64,000 nt of DNA from Microvirga pudoricolor (GCF_016892705.1 NZ_JAFEMB010000011.1:1-64000); one strand, 5' to 3'. Shown: positions 17,077 through 27,321, counted from the first letter of the stretch. Notes: generated from the letters alone by a model not told the origin. Numbers and translations are program-made.

Positions 17077-17853
17077 TCAATGGGACGAGATCTGTCCGCC
17101 GTCGACCCGCAGGATCGAACCCGTGGTGAAGGAAGCCCGCTCGCTGGCCAGGAAGACCGCCATGGCGGCGAATTCCTCGACATTTCCGTAGCGACCAGCC
17201 GGGATCCCGGCCTTGGCGGAGGCCTCGACCTCGTCCATGGAACGGCCCGTGCGCTGGGCATTGGCGGTGTCCAACTGCTTGAGACGATCCGTGGAGATCC
17301 GGCCCGGCGCGATGGCGTTGACGGTGACGCCGTGGGAGGCCACTTCCGCCGCCAGGGTCTTGCCCCAGCCCACGAGAGCGGGCCGGATGGCGTTGGAAAT
17401 GGCCAGGTTCGGGATCGGCTGGATGACGCCCGACGAGATCACCGAGATGATCCGGCCGAATTTCCACTCGATCATGCCCGGAAGCAGGTGATCTGCCAGC
17501 CGGACGAGGTTGACGAACATGGCGTCGAAGGAGGCCCGCCACTGGTCGGACGAGACGCCCTGAGCCTTGCCGGGCGGGGGACCGCCGCTGTTGAGCACCA
17601 GGATGTCGACGCCGCCGAGCTGGGCCTGGACGTCCGACGCCAGCGCATCGATCTGGTCCGCATGGGCGCTGTCGCAGGGAAACGCGAGGGTGCCTGACCC
17701 GATCTCCCCGGCGGCGGCCTTCGTGGCGTTCAGGTTGCGGCTCGCGATGGCGACGCGCACGCCCTCATCGGCCAGGCCCTGGGCGATTCCACGGCCGATG
17801 CCCTTGCTGGCACCGAGCACTAGGGCGCGCTTGCCCTCCAATCCCAACTTCAT
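17077..17853 (-). CDS. SDR-family protein with altered catalytic motif
   Basis: A 258-residue short-chain dehydrogenase/reductase-like protein. The cofactor loop LVLGASKGIGRGIAQGLA (residues 11-28), LVLNSGG and the C-terminal FTTGSILRVDGGQISS are typical. The catalytic YxxxK is replaced: the aligned segment reads AISNAIRPAL, giving S153 and R157. A divergent subgroup annotated as beta-ketoacyl-ACP-reductase-like shares such loss. It may be catalytically inactive or use another mechanism. It lies 28 bases downstream of the methionine sulfoxide reductase gene on the same strand. Confidence 0.8.
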   Translation of the reverse strand: MKLGLEGKRALVLGASKGIGRGIAQGLADEGVRVAIASRNLNATKAAAGEIGSGTLAFPCDSAHADQIDALASDVQAQLGGVDILVLNSGGPPPGKAQGVSSDQWRASFDAMFVNLVRLADHLLPGMIEWKFGRIISVISSGVIQPIPNLAISNAIRPALVGWGKTLAAEVASHGVTVNAIAPGRISTDRLKQLDTANAQRTGRSMDEVEASAKAGIPAGRYGNVEEFAAMAVFLASERASFTTGSILRVDGGQISSH

Positions 17854-17881
17854 GCGATCAACTCCTTCAGGTTCGCAAGCA

Positions 17882-18370
17882 TTATAGGTCCGTCCCGGCG
17901 AGCAGGATCCGCACGAGCGTCTCGCAGCCCTCCCGATCCTCCTCGTCGAACCGGTTCGGAATCGGGCTGTCGAGGTCGAGGACGCCCCAAATCTGTCCCC
18001 CGCTCATCAGCGGCACCACCAGCTCCGAGCGCGAGGCACTGTCGCAGGCGATGTGTCCCGGAAAGGCGTCGACATCGGGCACCACGACGGATTGCCGGCG
18101 CTCCGCCGCCGTGCCGCAGACGCCCCGCCCCAGGGGAATGCGCACACAGGCCGGTTTGCCTTGAAAGGGACCGAGCACGAGTTCGCCCCCTTTGAGCAGG
18201 TAGAAACCCGACCAGTTGAGATCCGGCAGCGTGTTGAAGATCAGAGCCGCCATGTTGGCCGTGTTGGCGATGCCATCGCGCTCGCCGTTGAGCAGGCCTT
18301 CGAGCTGTTGGGCGAGGGAGCGGTAGAGTTCCGGCTTGTTGCCGGTCGCGATCTTGGCGATTTCGAACAT
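17882..18370 (-). CDS. msrC: Free methionine-(R)-sulfoxide reductase (GAF domain)
   Basis: A 162-residue single GAF domain of the fRMsr family, which reduces free methionine-R-sulfoxide in the cytoplasm with thioredoxin-type help. The diagnostic NWSGFYLL, GPFQGKPACVRIPLGRGVCG and HIACDSASRSELVVPL segments are present, giving the three cysteines at about 84, 94 and 118 used in catalysis and resolution. It precedes the SDR gene and follows the pbpC gene on the same strand. It is probably part of oxidative damage repair. Confidence 0.88.
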   Translation of the reverse strand: MFEIAKIATGNKPELYRSLAQQLEGLLNGERDGIANTANMAALIFNTLPDLNWSGFYLLKGGELVLGPFQGKPACVRIPLGRGVCGTAAERRQSVVVPDVDAFPGHIACDSASRSELVVPLMSGGQIWGVLDLDSPIPNRFDEEDREGCETLVRILLAGTDL

Positions 18371-18413
18371 GGGCTTTCCTTACGGGAGCAGCACCGTCCC
18401 GTCCAGGGCGCAC

Positions 18414-20519
18414 CTACTCCACCCGCACCACAACGCTGTCCGTGGTGCCCCGCGCGTCCATGACCGAGAGGCGCACGAATCCGGCCCCGTCCGGCGTCCA
18501 CGACGCCTCCCGCCGGAGCGATCCCGCCTCGACGGGCGCGCCGTCCACCATCCAGGTCAGGGGCGGCACCCCACCCGAGGCTTTCAGGCGCAGGGCCGAA
18601 CGATCCTGCGCGGCCTGGGAGAACCCCAAATCGAGTCTGGAGCCATCCAACGGAAACGCGATCCTCAGCGGGGCCTGAATTGTGGACAGGATCGTCTTGG
18701 GCACGTCCTGGCGCACATGGCGAAGCGGCGGAGGAAGGGTGGCGGTGGTGGCCTGGAGGGTGAAAGGCGGCATCGGCAGCGCTTCGGGCTCGCCTCCGAG
18801 ACGTCCGAAGGCATCGAACAGCACCGGCGCGGCCACGGTCCGGCCGACGAGGCCGGGGACCGCCGTGCCGTCCGGTCGGCCGATCCAGACCCCAACCGTG
18901 TAGCGCCGGTCGTAGCCGACCGCCCAGGCGTCGCGGTAACCATAGGACGTGCCGGTTTTGAAGGCGATGCGCCCGGCCAGGGCGTTGTCGGGGGGCGGAG
19001 CCCCGCGCAGGATGTCGAACACGTACCAGGCCGCGACCGGATCGGCGATCCGGGTCTCCTGATTCCCGGCGCCCGCCTCCCCGATCCGTGTCACGAGGGG
19101 CGGGATGCCGCCGCCCCGCGCGAGGCCGAGATAGAGCCGGGTCAGGTCCTTGAGCGTGATGCCGAGGCCGCCCAGCCCGATCGCGAGGCCCGGGGCTGCC
19201 TCCTTGGGCATCGCGAAGGGAATCTCGGCCTGCTTCAGCCGCGCCAGCAACCTCGGAGGACCCAGCTCGTTGAGGAGTTCCACGGCCGGCAGGTTCAGGG
19301 AGAGCTGGAGCGCCTTGCGGGCCGTGATGGTGCCCTGGAAGGCGAGATCGAAGTTCTCCGGCTGGTAGGCCCCGTAGCGGGAGGGCCTGTCGTCGAGGAG
19401 GGTCTCCGGGTGAGCCAAGCCGTTCTCGAAGGCGAGCGCGTAGATGAAGGGCTTCAGGGCCGAGCCGGGCGAACGAATGGCCCCCGTCATGTCGATGGCC
19501 CCGGCCCGCTCGCGGCCCAGATAGGCCGGGCTTCCCACATGGGCGCGGACTTCGCCCGTGGCGTTGTCGATCACCAGGATCGCGGCGGAGAGCCGGGCGT
19601 CGATCTGGGCCACGCGCTCCACCGCGAGGGCTTCGAGGTTGGCCTGGAGACGGCCATCGATCGCCAGGCGGTGGATGGGCTCCGCCGGCCGCTGGGCCAC
19701 GGCGGCTTCGGCCGCGTGAGGCGCCAGCATCGGGAAGGGATTGCGCCCCCCCGGGATACGTTCTGTTTTGGCGGCGTCGGCCTCCGCTCGCGTCAGGACG
19801 CCGCCCTGCACCGCGCGGTCCAGCACCCGGTCGCGGGCCCGCCGGGCGGCGGCAGCGAACCGGTCGGGGCGTCGGGTTTCGGGGGATTGCGGGAGCGCGA
19901 CGAGAAGGGCCGCCTCGGAGAACGACAGCCGCTTCGGCTCGCGCCCGAAATAGGACAGGCTGGCGGCCCGAACGCCCTCCAGGTTGCCGCCGAATGGCGC
20001 AAGCGTGAGGTAGAGGCGGAGGATCTCGGGTTTCGAGAACCGGCGTTCGATCTGCACCGCGCGGATCACCTGACGCAGCTTCGCCCCGAAGCTGCGCTCC
20101 TCGCGCGGCTCGAGCAGGCGGGCCACCTGCATGGTCAGGGTCGACCCGCCGGAAACGACGTGGCCGCTGCGGACGAATTGCCACGCGGCCCGCAAGGTCG
20201 CGAGGGGATCGATGCCCGCATGCGTCTCGAAGCGGGCGTCCTCGTAGGTTGTCAGCATGGCGAGATAGCGCGGATCGACGTCATTCGTCTCGATGGGCAG
20301 GCGCCAACGTCCTTCCGGCGTCGCGAACGGCCTGAGCAGTCGACCGTCCCGATCGAGCACGACGGTGGAGCGGCGCTCGGCCATGGCCAGATCGAGTGGC
20401 CCGAGCGTCTCGACGTATTGCTGCAGGGCAAGTCTCGGCACTGTGACGAGGCAGGCGAGGAGAAGCGTGCCCGCGATCCATCGCCGCCCGCGCGTGCCCC
20501 TGCGCCCGTCCTCCGTCAC
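18414..20519 (-). CDS. pbpC: Penicillin-binding protein 1C
   Basis: A 701-residue bifunctional class A penicillin-binding protein. A membrane helix near residues 14-30 anchors it. The GT51 glycosyltransferase has EDARFE (93-98) and GGSTLTMQVARLL. The transpeptidase has S353-ALK-356, SLN (407-409) and KTGTS (521-525). A C-terminal PBP1C domain follows. The start is GTG at 20519, overlapping the stop of the alpha-2-macroglobulin gene by four bases (GTGA), so translation is coupled. PBP1C and bacterial alpha-2-macroglobulin are a classic gene pair thought to defend and repair the cell wall. Confidence 0.93.
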   Translation of the reverse strand: MTEDGRRGTRGRRWIAGTLLLACLVTVPRLALQQYVETLGPLDLAMAERRSTVVLDRDGRLLRPFATPEGRWRLPIETNDVDPRYLAMLTTYEDARFETHAGIDPLATLRAAWQFVRSGHVVSGGSTLTMQVARLLEPREERSFGAKLRQVIRAVQIERRFSKPEILRLYLTLAPFGGNLEGVRAASLSYFGREPKRLSFSEAALLVALPQSPETRRPDRFAAAARRARDRVLDRAVQGGVLTRAEADAAKTERIPGGRNPFPMLAPHAAEAAVAQRPAEPIHRLAIDGRLQANLEALAVERVAQIDARLSAAILVIDNATGEVRAHVGSPAYLGRERAGAIDMTGAIRSPGSALKPFIYALAFENGLAHPETLLDDRPSRYGAYQPENFDLAFQGTITARKALQLSLNLPAVELLNELGPPRLLARLKQAEIPFAMPKEAAPGLAIGLGGLGITLKDLTRLYLGLARGGGIPPLVTRIGEAGAGNQETRIADPVAAWYVFDILRGAPPPDNALAGRIAFKTGTSYGYRDAWAVGYDRRYTVGVWIGRPDGTAVPGLVGRTVAAPVLFDAFGRLGGEPEALPMPPFTLQATTATLPPPLRHVRQDVPKTILSTIQAPLRIAFPLDGSRLDLGFSQAAQDRSALRLKASGGVPPLTWMVDGAPVEAGSLRREASWTPDGAGFVRLSVMDARGTTDSVVVRVE

Positions 20520-23500
20520 GGCCGTGCCGCCGTGACCTCGACCGAGCCGTAGCCGGTGCGGCCGAAGCGTTCGGGACGATACATGTCCTCGATCTGCGAG
20601 GGCGGATGCACGTAGCGGCCGGGAGAAACCGCCCGCACCGTGTAGGCAATGCTGAACGAGGCGGGCTGGCCCGGTCCCCTGTCGAAGGCCGCCACGAGAC
20701 GGTCGTCGCGATACTCCGTGTGAGCGGGTTCGACGTCCTTCGTGAGCCAGGACAGACCCGACACCGTGTCGCTGTCGACAAGGCTCGGATTGTCGATTTC
20801 GAACCCGGCTGGAAGACGATCGACCAGAAGAACGCGGGCTTGCTTGGCCTCAGTCTCGGTCACCTTGATCACCGTCACGAGGCGGTCGTTCTGGCGCACC
20901 CGGTCAGGCTGAATTTGGGCACCGTCCAGGGTGTAGTAGCTTCGCTCGACGCCGTAGCCGCTGGAGATAGCGGGTTCCGGCTCGATGGGATGGCCGGTGA
21001 CGGTGATCACGGCCTGCACAGGGTCGCGGCCCGCATTGGCGAAGGTGACGGATCCACGGGCCATGTCGGTGTCACGATACGTCCCGTAGAAGGCACCCTT
21101 GTGCTCAGTTCCGTCGACCGTGAGACGCATGGCCTCGGCGTTGCGCGCCACCGCCTGAGCGGCGAGAACGAGCCAAGCCTCCTCCTGCGTGCTCGTGCGC
21201 CGCGTGCCGCGCTCCTGGTCGATCACGGCGGATATGGGGCGCAGGACATTGGCCACGTTGTCCGTCTCGGACGCCAGGGCCAACAACCCTGCACCGTCCC
21301 GCAGTCGCGAGCCGTAATCGGGCCGATACTGCCCGTTGTCGCGCTCGCCCTGCAGGCTCTGGACGGCGCTCGCGAAAGCCGCCTGGGCCCGGGCCCGGTC
21401 GCCCAGCAGAGCGAGCGCCGCCGCGATCTGGCCCCGCGCCAGGGGCGACGTGAAGGCGTTCATCTTGGTATCGGCCAGATAGCGCAGGTCGCCCATGACC
21501 GGACGGCCGTTGCGGGCCAGCACATAGCTCGCATAGGCGATGTTGGCGGAGTTATCCTCCACCTCCGTCGTGTTGGCCACGAAGTTCCGCAGCCGGTCCA
21601 AGGCGATGTTGAACGCCGATTGCGGCACCGCGAAGCCGCGCTCCCGGGCCCGGGTCAGGAAGTCGGTCGTGTAGGCATCGAGCCAGATGTCGTCGCCCCC
21701 GACGCCCCACAGGCCGAACGAGCCGTTGGAGTCCTGGCGCGCCAGGACACGCTCGATGGCGCCCCGCACGCGCTCATCCGCCTTCTCGTCGAGAGACAGC
21801 TTCTCCTCCTGGGCGATGCGGTTGACATAGAGCAGCGGCAGGGCGCGGCTCACGGTCTGTTCCGTGCAGCCATAGGGATACCGGTCCAGGGCCTTGAGGA
21901 GGCCTGGAACGTCGAGGGACGACAGGGGCGAAACCGAGACGGACACCGCGCCGGTTCCGCTCAGGATGTCCGCCACGAGATCGTTGGAGAGGGTGACGGC
22001 TCCGCCCGCCGGAAGAGGACGGACCGTCCGCCGCACGAGGGACGAGGTACCGGGCTGCACCGCCACCGTGAAGCGCTGGGTCATGGGCTCGACATTGGGA
22101 CCGCCCAGCGTCACGTCGATGGTGGCGATCCCGATACCGGCCGCCGTGACCGGAACGGCCACGCCGCCCTTCGCCTTCGCGTCGAGCCGCACCTTCGTGC
22201 GAAGCGCGTCGGCATCGACCACGATCGGGCCGCGCGGATCGAGGTCCACCGTATACTCTCCCGGGGGCGCCTCCACGTTGTCCAGTTGGATGTATAAACG
22301 GGACCGATCGCCGATGGACAGGAAGCGCGGCAGCGTGCCCGCCAGCACCACCGGGTCGCGGATGATCACGTCCGCGGTGGCGCTGCCGACCCGGTCCTTC
22401 GACCATGCGACGGCCATGACGCGTACCGTGCCGTTGAAAGCGGGTACCTCGAACGTCACGTTGGCCGAACCGTCCGCCTCGACCTTCACCACGCCCGAAA
22501 AGCGGGCGAACGGTTCCTGGGTTGGAGGAATGTCGCTCAAGGCCGGAGCGCCGCCGTCGCCGCCGGACCGGATGGCGCCGCGGCTGCCCTGCATGCCGTC
22601 GATCAGGTATCCGTAGAGATCGCGGATGTCCGCCGGAAGGCTCTTCTGTCCGAAGAAGTAATCGGAGGGTTTCGGGGCCTCGTAGCGCGTGAGATTGAGG
22701 ATGCCGACGTCGACCGCCGCCACCGTGATGCGGGCCTCCTCGCCAGGCTGCAGGCCCGCCACCTTGATCGGCAGCGTCAGGGTCGAGCGCGGCTTGATCT
22801 TGTCGGGTGCGTTGAGGCTCACCTCAAGCGTGCGCGCGCCCTGATCGATGCCGAACCAGGCTGTGCCGAGAGCGCGGCCCGGCATGCGCTTGGCGGCGCG
22901 GTCCAGGGGTCGATGCGCCAAGCCGACCACGTAAGCGCCCGGACCCCACTCGGCCTTGACGGGAATCGTGACCTCGGACCCCGATGCGGCGACGTCCACC
23001 ACGCGGATATCCTGGATCCGGTCGCTCACCACCGCCAGGGTGGCCTTGCCGGCAAAGCGCGGGTTGAGGCGCACCCGCATGGTCTCGCCGGCCTCATAGC
23101 TGGCCTTGTCGAGGTTCATCTCGAGGAGGTCGGGCGTCTCCGCCGTCTGATCGCCGGACCAGCCGACCGTGAAGGACACACTGGTCTGCGCCGTCTCGCC
23201 GAGATCGGGTGCGGAGACGTCGAGCCTGTAGGTCCCCCATTCGACGGGCGAGGTGATGCGTGCGGGCGCGTTCGCCGTGACGGGAAGCGTACCATCCGCG
23301 ATCCGGCGTGTATTCCGGACAGGTTCGTAGCTCCACGATCCGCCGGAATTGTACCATTGGTAGCGCCGCTCGACCTTGGACAAGGTCCATGTCACGTTTT
23401 GCGCGGCGAGCCTCGTTCCGTCAGGCCGGGCCAGCACCACGTCGAAAGCCGCATTGGCACCCTCCGCGATATCCTCGCCGAATAGCTTCCGAACGCCGAC

Positions 23501-25753
23501 GACCGGTCCCTTCGGCAGGATCGGGAGCGTCACGCTGCGCTCCACCGCCCGGCCGCCGGGCTCCGCCACGCGAAGCGTAATGCGCGCTTCCGTTGGGCGC
23601 GGCGCGGCCACGTCCTGGACGGGAACTTCCATGGAGACCCGGCCGGCGTCGTCGGTGACCGATGTCTCCTCGATTTCCGCCGTGGAAGCCTCTACGGATT
23701 CGTCCGCCAGCCCGACCTCGTAGGTCTCGAGCCCCTTCACGCCGTTGCCCTTGGCTTCCGCGACCGTGACCTCGCCGGAGACATCCAGCCCGGAACCCGG
23801 GGCGCCGTAGAGGTAGCGCGCGCTGACGTCGATCATGGCGGGCTGCTCGGGCTGAAGGGCTTGGGCCTGCGGGGTCAGGGTCAGTTCCAGCCGCTCGGGC
23901 ACGTAGTCTTCCACCAGGAAGGTCGTCTGGCCGACCGGGGCGCCCTTCGGATCCGTATAGGCGGCGATCCGCCAGGTACCGCGCAGGGAACCGGGGAGGA
24001 TCGGCAGGGAGAACGCCCGGCCGCCAAGCCCCTGATCTTCGACCAGAGCCCGGCGGTACTCGACGCCGTCGGGCCGGCGCACCACCAGCGTCAGCGGAAG
24101 ATTCGGCAGGGCGATGCCGCGAGCGTCGCGCAGGAGGGCGGAAAGCTGGACGGTCTCGCCCGTGCGGTAGACGCCGCGTTCCGTGTAGAGGAAGGCGTCG
24201 ACGTTCGTTTCGAGGCTACGCCCCTTCACGCCGCGATCCGAAAGGTCGAAGGCGGCGGATTCGAGATTGAGGAAACCGTAATCCTGACCGACCGTCGCGA
24301 CCGCAAGGCCGGGGGCGAGACCGCCTTCGCCCCGCGCGAGGCCGGGATCGAACGATACGACGCCCAGCGCGTCGGATGTCTTGGTGGCCAGAACCTCGTT
24401 GTTGCGTGCCACGAGCCGCACCTCGACGCCGGGCACCGGCGCCGCGCTGGCGAGGGAGCGCACGAAGACCTGGACACCGGTCTTGCCCGTGAACGCCGTC
24501 AGCCCGAGGTCGGACACCACGAACCACTGCGTGGCGATGTTGCCGCCATCGTCGCTGTCGTTCTCGTTATCGATGGGCGAGCCGTCATGGGCCTTGGCGG
24601 TCATCACATAGACACCCGGCTCCATACGGCCGACGGCCTCGGTGACCGGAAAGGCCGTGACGATATCCTGGTTGACCGTGGAGGCGGTGTCGAGGGTGCC
24701 GTTCCAAACCTTGAAACCTTTCTCCCGGCCGATCTCTGCCGCCGTGTAGCGCCCGATCTGGCCCAGAAAATCGTAGCCCCGCACGGTGGGGCCGAGACTG
24801 CGGTCGCCGATGCGGTAGATTTCCACGTCCACCTTGGCGGTGTTGACCGACACGACCGGGATTCCCTCCTGGCCTGTGCTCGGCAACACGTAATTGCGGC
24901 CCGTGAAGCGCACCTGCGGCGCCCGGTCCCGCACATAGACCTCGTAATCCGCCGACTTGAGAAGGCTCTCGTCGACGTTCGACGGCAGGCCCTGGCGCAG
25001 CACGAAGGCGTAGCGCTCGCTGTGCTTCAGCCCATCGACGCAAAGCTGCGACCCTTCAGCGGTCACGGCCGCATTGGCGGCGCCGGAGACGGCGACAAAG
25101 GGCGTGAAGTCCACTTTCGCGGCGAGCGGATCGGAGAACTGGAAGCAGACACGAGGGGATGCGGCGTCCGAATCGACCTTGAAGTCCGTGATGCGAAAAC
25201 CGTGCTCGGCTCTCAGCGCCTCATAAGTGGCGCGAATATTCGGGTTGGCCTGCACCTTCAGACTGGCCGCGTAGGCATTCAGCGAAGGACGCCAGGACTT
25301 CTGGGCCGCGTAGACCTGTCCCAGGAGAGCCAGCGCGGCGGCCTCGTCGGCCGGGTTCGTGGCTTTTTGGTACGCCACATAGGCGGCCGTCACCCTCTGA
25401 TTTTGAAGGATGTAGCGCACCCCCCAATCGTTTCCGGGATCGTAGGCCAGATTGGCGCGGACATAGCCTGTCCAGTTGGTCGGGTTGCCGGGTTCCGCCG
25501 CGATCGCGGCCGTGAACGAGCTCATGGCGTTCTGGGCCAGGCCCCGAGACAGGAACATCTCGGCATCCCGCCGCAGTTGCGCCGCGCTGCGTCCGCCGAT
25601 ATTCGCGCTCCCCTCGGACTTGAAGGTCTGCTCCAGACGCACGCCGCGACTTGCCAGGTCGTCGATGACGAAGGCTTTCGGGGCCTGGGCTTGGGCGGAG
25701 CCCGCGACCAAGCCTAAGGTCAGCAGCGTCGCCTGCAGCATTTGACGGATCAT
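20516..25753 (-). CDS. yfhM: Bacterial alpha-2-macroglobulin (YfhM type)
   Basis: A 1745-residue exported protein that traps foreign proteases in the periplasm. A signal peptide (MIRQMLQATLLTLGLVAGSAQA) follows the ATG at 25753, chosen over a TTG-type extension because GGGAGAGG precedes it. No lipobox cysteine is visible, so it is probably soluble. Many MG beta domains, including RPDGVEYRRALVEDQGLGGR and EVPAFNGTVRVMAVAWSKDR, lead to the thioester YPYGCTEQ near residue 1293 and the alpha-helical thioester domain. The conserved C-terminal MG10-like domain ends YGSVEVTAARP. It is the first gene of a pair with pbpC. Confidence 0.93.
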   Translation of the reverse strand: MIRQMLQATLLTLGLVAGSAQAQAPKAFVIDDLASRGVRLEQTFKSEGSANIGGRSAAQLRRDAEMFLSRGLAQNAMSSFTAAIAAEPGNPTNWTGYVRANLAYDPGNDWGVRYILQNQRVTAAYVAYQKATNPADEAAALALLGQVYAAQKSWRPSLNAYAASLKVQANPNIRATYEALRAEHGFRITDFKVDSDAASPRVCFQFSDPLAAKVDFTPFVAVSGAANAAVTAEGSQLCVDGLKHSERYAFVLRQGLPSNVDESLLKSADYEVYVRDRAPQVRFTGRNYVLPSTGQEGIPVVSVNTAKVDVEIYRIGDRSLGPTVRGYDFLGQIGRYTAAEIGREKGFKVWNGTLDTASTVNQDIVTAFPVTEAVGRMEPGVYVMTAKAHDGSPIDNENDSDDGGNIATQWFVVSDLGLTAFTGKTGVQVFVRSLASAAPVPGVEVRLVARNNEVLATKTSDALGVVSFDPGLARGEGGLAPGLAVATVGQDYGFLNLESAAFDLSDRGVKGRSLETNVDAFLYTERGVYRTGETVQLSALLRDARGIALPNLPLTLVVRRPDGVEYRRALVEDQGLGGRAFSLPILPGSLRGTWRIAAYTDPKGAPVGQTTFLVEDYVPERLELTLTPQAQALQPEQPAMIDVSARYLYGAPGSGLDVSGEVTVAEAKGNGVKGLETYEVGLADESVEASTAEIEETSVTDDAGRVSMEVPVQDVAAPRPTEARITLRVAEPGGRAVERSVTLPILPKGPVVGVRKLFGEDIAEGANAAFDVVLARPDGTRLAAQNVTWTLSKVERRYQWYNSGGSWSYEPVRNTRRIADGTLPVTANAPARITSPVEWGTYRLDVSAPDLGETAQTSVSFTVGWSGDQTAETPDLLEMNLDKASYEAGETMRVRLNPRFAGKATLAVVSDRIQDIRVVDVAASGSEVTIPVKAEWGPGAYVVGLAHRPLDRAAKRMPGRALGTAWFGIDQGARTLEVSLNAPDKIKPRSTLTLPIKVAGLQPGEEARITVAAVDVGILNLTRYEAPKPSDYFFGQKSLPADIRDLYGYLIDGMQGSRGAIRSGGDGGAPALSDIPPTQEPFARFSGVVKVEADGSANVTFEVPAFNGTVRVMAVAWSKDRVGSATADVIIRDPVVLAGTLPRFLSIGDRSRLYIQLDNVEAPPGEYTVDLDPRGPIVVDADALRTKVRLDAKAKGGVAVPVTAAGIGIATIDVTLGGPNVEPMTQRFTVAVQPGTSSLVRRTVRPLPAGGAVTLSNDLVADILSGTGAVSVSVSPLSSLDVPGLLKALDRYPYGCTEQTVSRALPLLYVNRIAQEEKLSLDEKADERVRGAIERVLARQDSNGSFGLWGVGGDDIWLDAYTTDFLTRARERGFAVPQSAFNIALDRLRNFVANTTEVEDNSANIAYASYVLARNGRPVMGDLRYLADTKMNAFTSPLARGQIAAALALLGDRARAQAAFASAVQSLQGERDNGQYRPDYGSRLRDGAGLLALASETDNVANVLRPISAVIDQERGTRRTSTQEEAWLVLAAQAVARNAEAMRLTVDGTEHKGAFYGTYRDTDMARGSVTFANAGRDPVQAVITVTGHPIEPEPAISSGYGVERSYYTLDGAQIQPDRVRQNDRLVTVIKVTETEAKQARVLLVDRLPAGFEIDNPSLVDSDTVSGLSWLTKDVEPAHTEYRDDRLVAAFDRGPGQPASFSIAYTVRAVSPGRYVHPPSQIEDMYRPERFGRTGYGSVEVTAARP

Positions 25754-25965
25754 GGGCCTCTCCCGGCGGGTACGACGGTCTCGGTAACAGCCTATCATCG
25801 GCTGGCCGAATGACCAGGGGACCTTAGCGCAAAGCTTGCCGATTTGCGCCCGCCCTCGAACAGCCCCATCGGGCCAGAGGCGCGGACTCCGGCATCGACG
25901 AAACCGGGTCCCTTTTTTCCTCCGATGCGCTAGGCTTGTTACACTATGCCGTCGTAAGGGGTTTC

Positions 25966-27321
25966 ATGAGTCGTTCTCTCCTCTCGCCCCACATCACCCT
26001 CATGCTGGCGCTGATGCTTCCGACCCTAGGCCTCGCCCAAGGCCTTCCGGCCGCGCCGGCGACCAATTCACCCCTGGACGCGGCGCGCGGCGGGTTCGAG
26101 GCCCTCGCGGATCCCGACAGGAAGGCGGTTCAGGAGGCCCTCATCTGGACCGGCGACTACAGCGGCATGGCTGACGGGTCCTTCGGGCGCCAGACCTTCG
26201 AGGCCATCGGCAGCTTCCAGCAGCGCAACCGTCAGCCCGCTACCGGGATTCTCAGCTCATCGTCCAGGGCCGCGCTGCTCAGCGCCGCCCAGCAGGCGAA
26301 GGCGGCGGCCGGGTTCACCGTGCTGGACGACCCGAAAAGCGGGGCGCGCATCGGGATCCCGACGAAGATTCTCCCGAAGCAGGAGGCCAACCAGAGCGGA
26401 GGCAGCCGTTGGCAGAGCGCCGACGGCAAGGTGACCCTCGACACCCGTGTCGCTCCGCCCGACGCGACGCTGCAGGCGATCTTCGACCGAAACATCGCCA
26501 TCCAGGCGCCGGGGCGGGTCGTCTCCTACAAGATCATCCGGCCGGATTTCTTTGTCATCGCCGGCGAGACCGCCACGGGCAAGTTCTACACCCGCTATGC
26601 ATCCGGAGCCTCCGGCCTTCGGGCGTTCTCCATCGGCTACGACAAGGCGCTCGCCCCTAGCATCGACCGGATCGTGGTGGCTGTCGCCAACAGCTTCGTG
26701 CCTTTCCCGCCCGCCGTGTCATCCGGTCCGGCGATCGTCGCCCAACCCTCCCCGGCACCGGCCCCCGCCGCGCCGCCAACAGCAGGCCCACGGCTGCTCG
26801 GGACAGGGCTCGCGACCGGGCCTCGACAGCTCACCACCACCGCGCCCCTTCAGGGATGCGCCAATCTCCTGGCCGGAGGCCTCAAGCCCTCACGCGTCAG
26901 CGGCCAAGATGCGGTCGTGATGGAGTTCGCGACGGATCTCAAGGCACAGCCGCGACCGCTCTCCGAGGGGACGATGACGGACGGCGCCGACGTGCTGATC
27001 CTAGCCTTCACGCAGGCAGATGGCGCGCCCAGGCTGACGGTGGCTCGCGGCACAGCCTTGGGTGAGCGCCGGTTCAGCGCGCCGCTGCAGCCGGGAGCCT
27101 CCGGCGCACCGGTTCTCGACGCGGCAGGCCGCCTGATCGGGCTCGTGGCTCCCCTCTCCGGCGATCCACGAAGGATCGCCGGAGTCGTGCCTGTCGCCAG
27201 CTATGGGATCGTCCCCGTTCCCGGCGCGACCGGCGCGGGCACGCCGCCCCAGGACAAGCGAAGCACCGCCGACATGGTCGACGGTCTTCGTGGCGCCCTG
27301 GTGCCGATCCTGTGCAACTAG
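25966..27321 (+). CDS. Peptidoglycan-binding protein with trypsin-like C-terminal domain
   Basis: A 451-residue exported protein. A signal peptide ends near GLAQG. A peptidoglycan-binding domain 1 lies around residues 45-95 (QEALIWTGDYSGMADGSFGR, then FQQRNRQPATGIL). A middle domain of about 150 residues is unrecognised, followed by a Pro/Ala-rich linker. The last 130 residues contain PLQPGASGAPVLDAAGRLIG, the serine-containing motif of trypsin-like proteases. The matching His and Asp of the triad cannot be identified, so activity is doubtful. The stop shares the palindrome CTAG with the stop of the convergent ABC transporter gene. Confidence 0.7.
   Translation: MSRSLLSPHITLMLALMLPTLGLAQGLPAAPATNSPLDAARGGFEALADPDRKAVQEALIWTGDYSGMADGSFGRQTFEAIGSFQQRNRQPATGILSSSSRAALLSAAQQAKAAAGFTVLDDPKSGARIGIPTKILPKQEANQSGGSRWQSADGKVTLDTRVAPPDATLQAIFDRNIAIQAPGRVVSYKIIRPDFFVIAGETATGKFYTRYASGASGLRAFSIGYDKALAPSIDRIVVAVANSFVPFPPAVSSGPAIVAQPSPAPAPAAPPTAGPRLLGTGLATGPRQLTTTAPLQGCANLLAGGLKPSRVSGQDAVVMEFATDLKAQPRPLSEGTMTDGADVLILAFTQADGAPRLTVARGTALGERRFSAPLQPGASGAPVLDAAGRLIGLVAPLSGDPRRIAGVVPVASYGIVPVPGATGAGTPPQDKRSTADMVDGLRGALVPILCN

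Noticed and set aside
23861..25717. Plus-strand open frame of 618 codons opposite the alpha-2-macroglobulin gene
   Set aside because: Same shadow effect; Arg/Gly/His-rich composition and no domain, while the minus-strand gene is certain.
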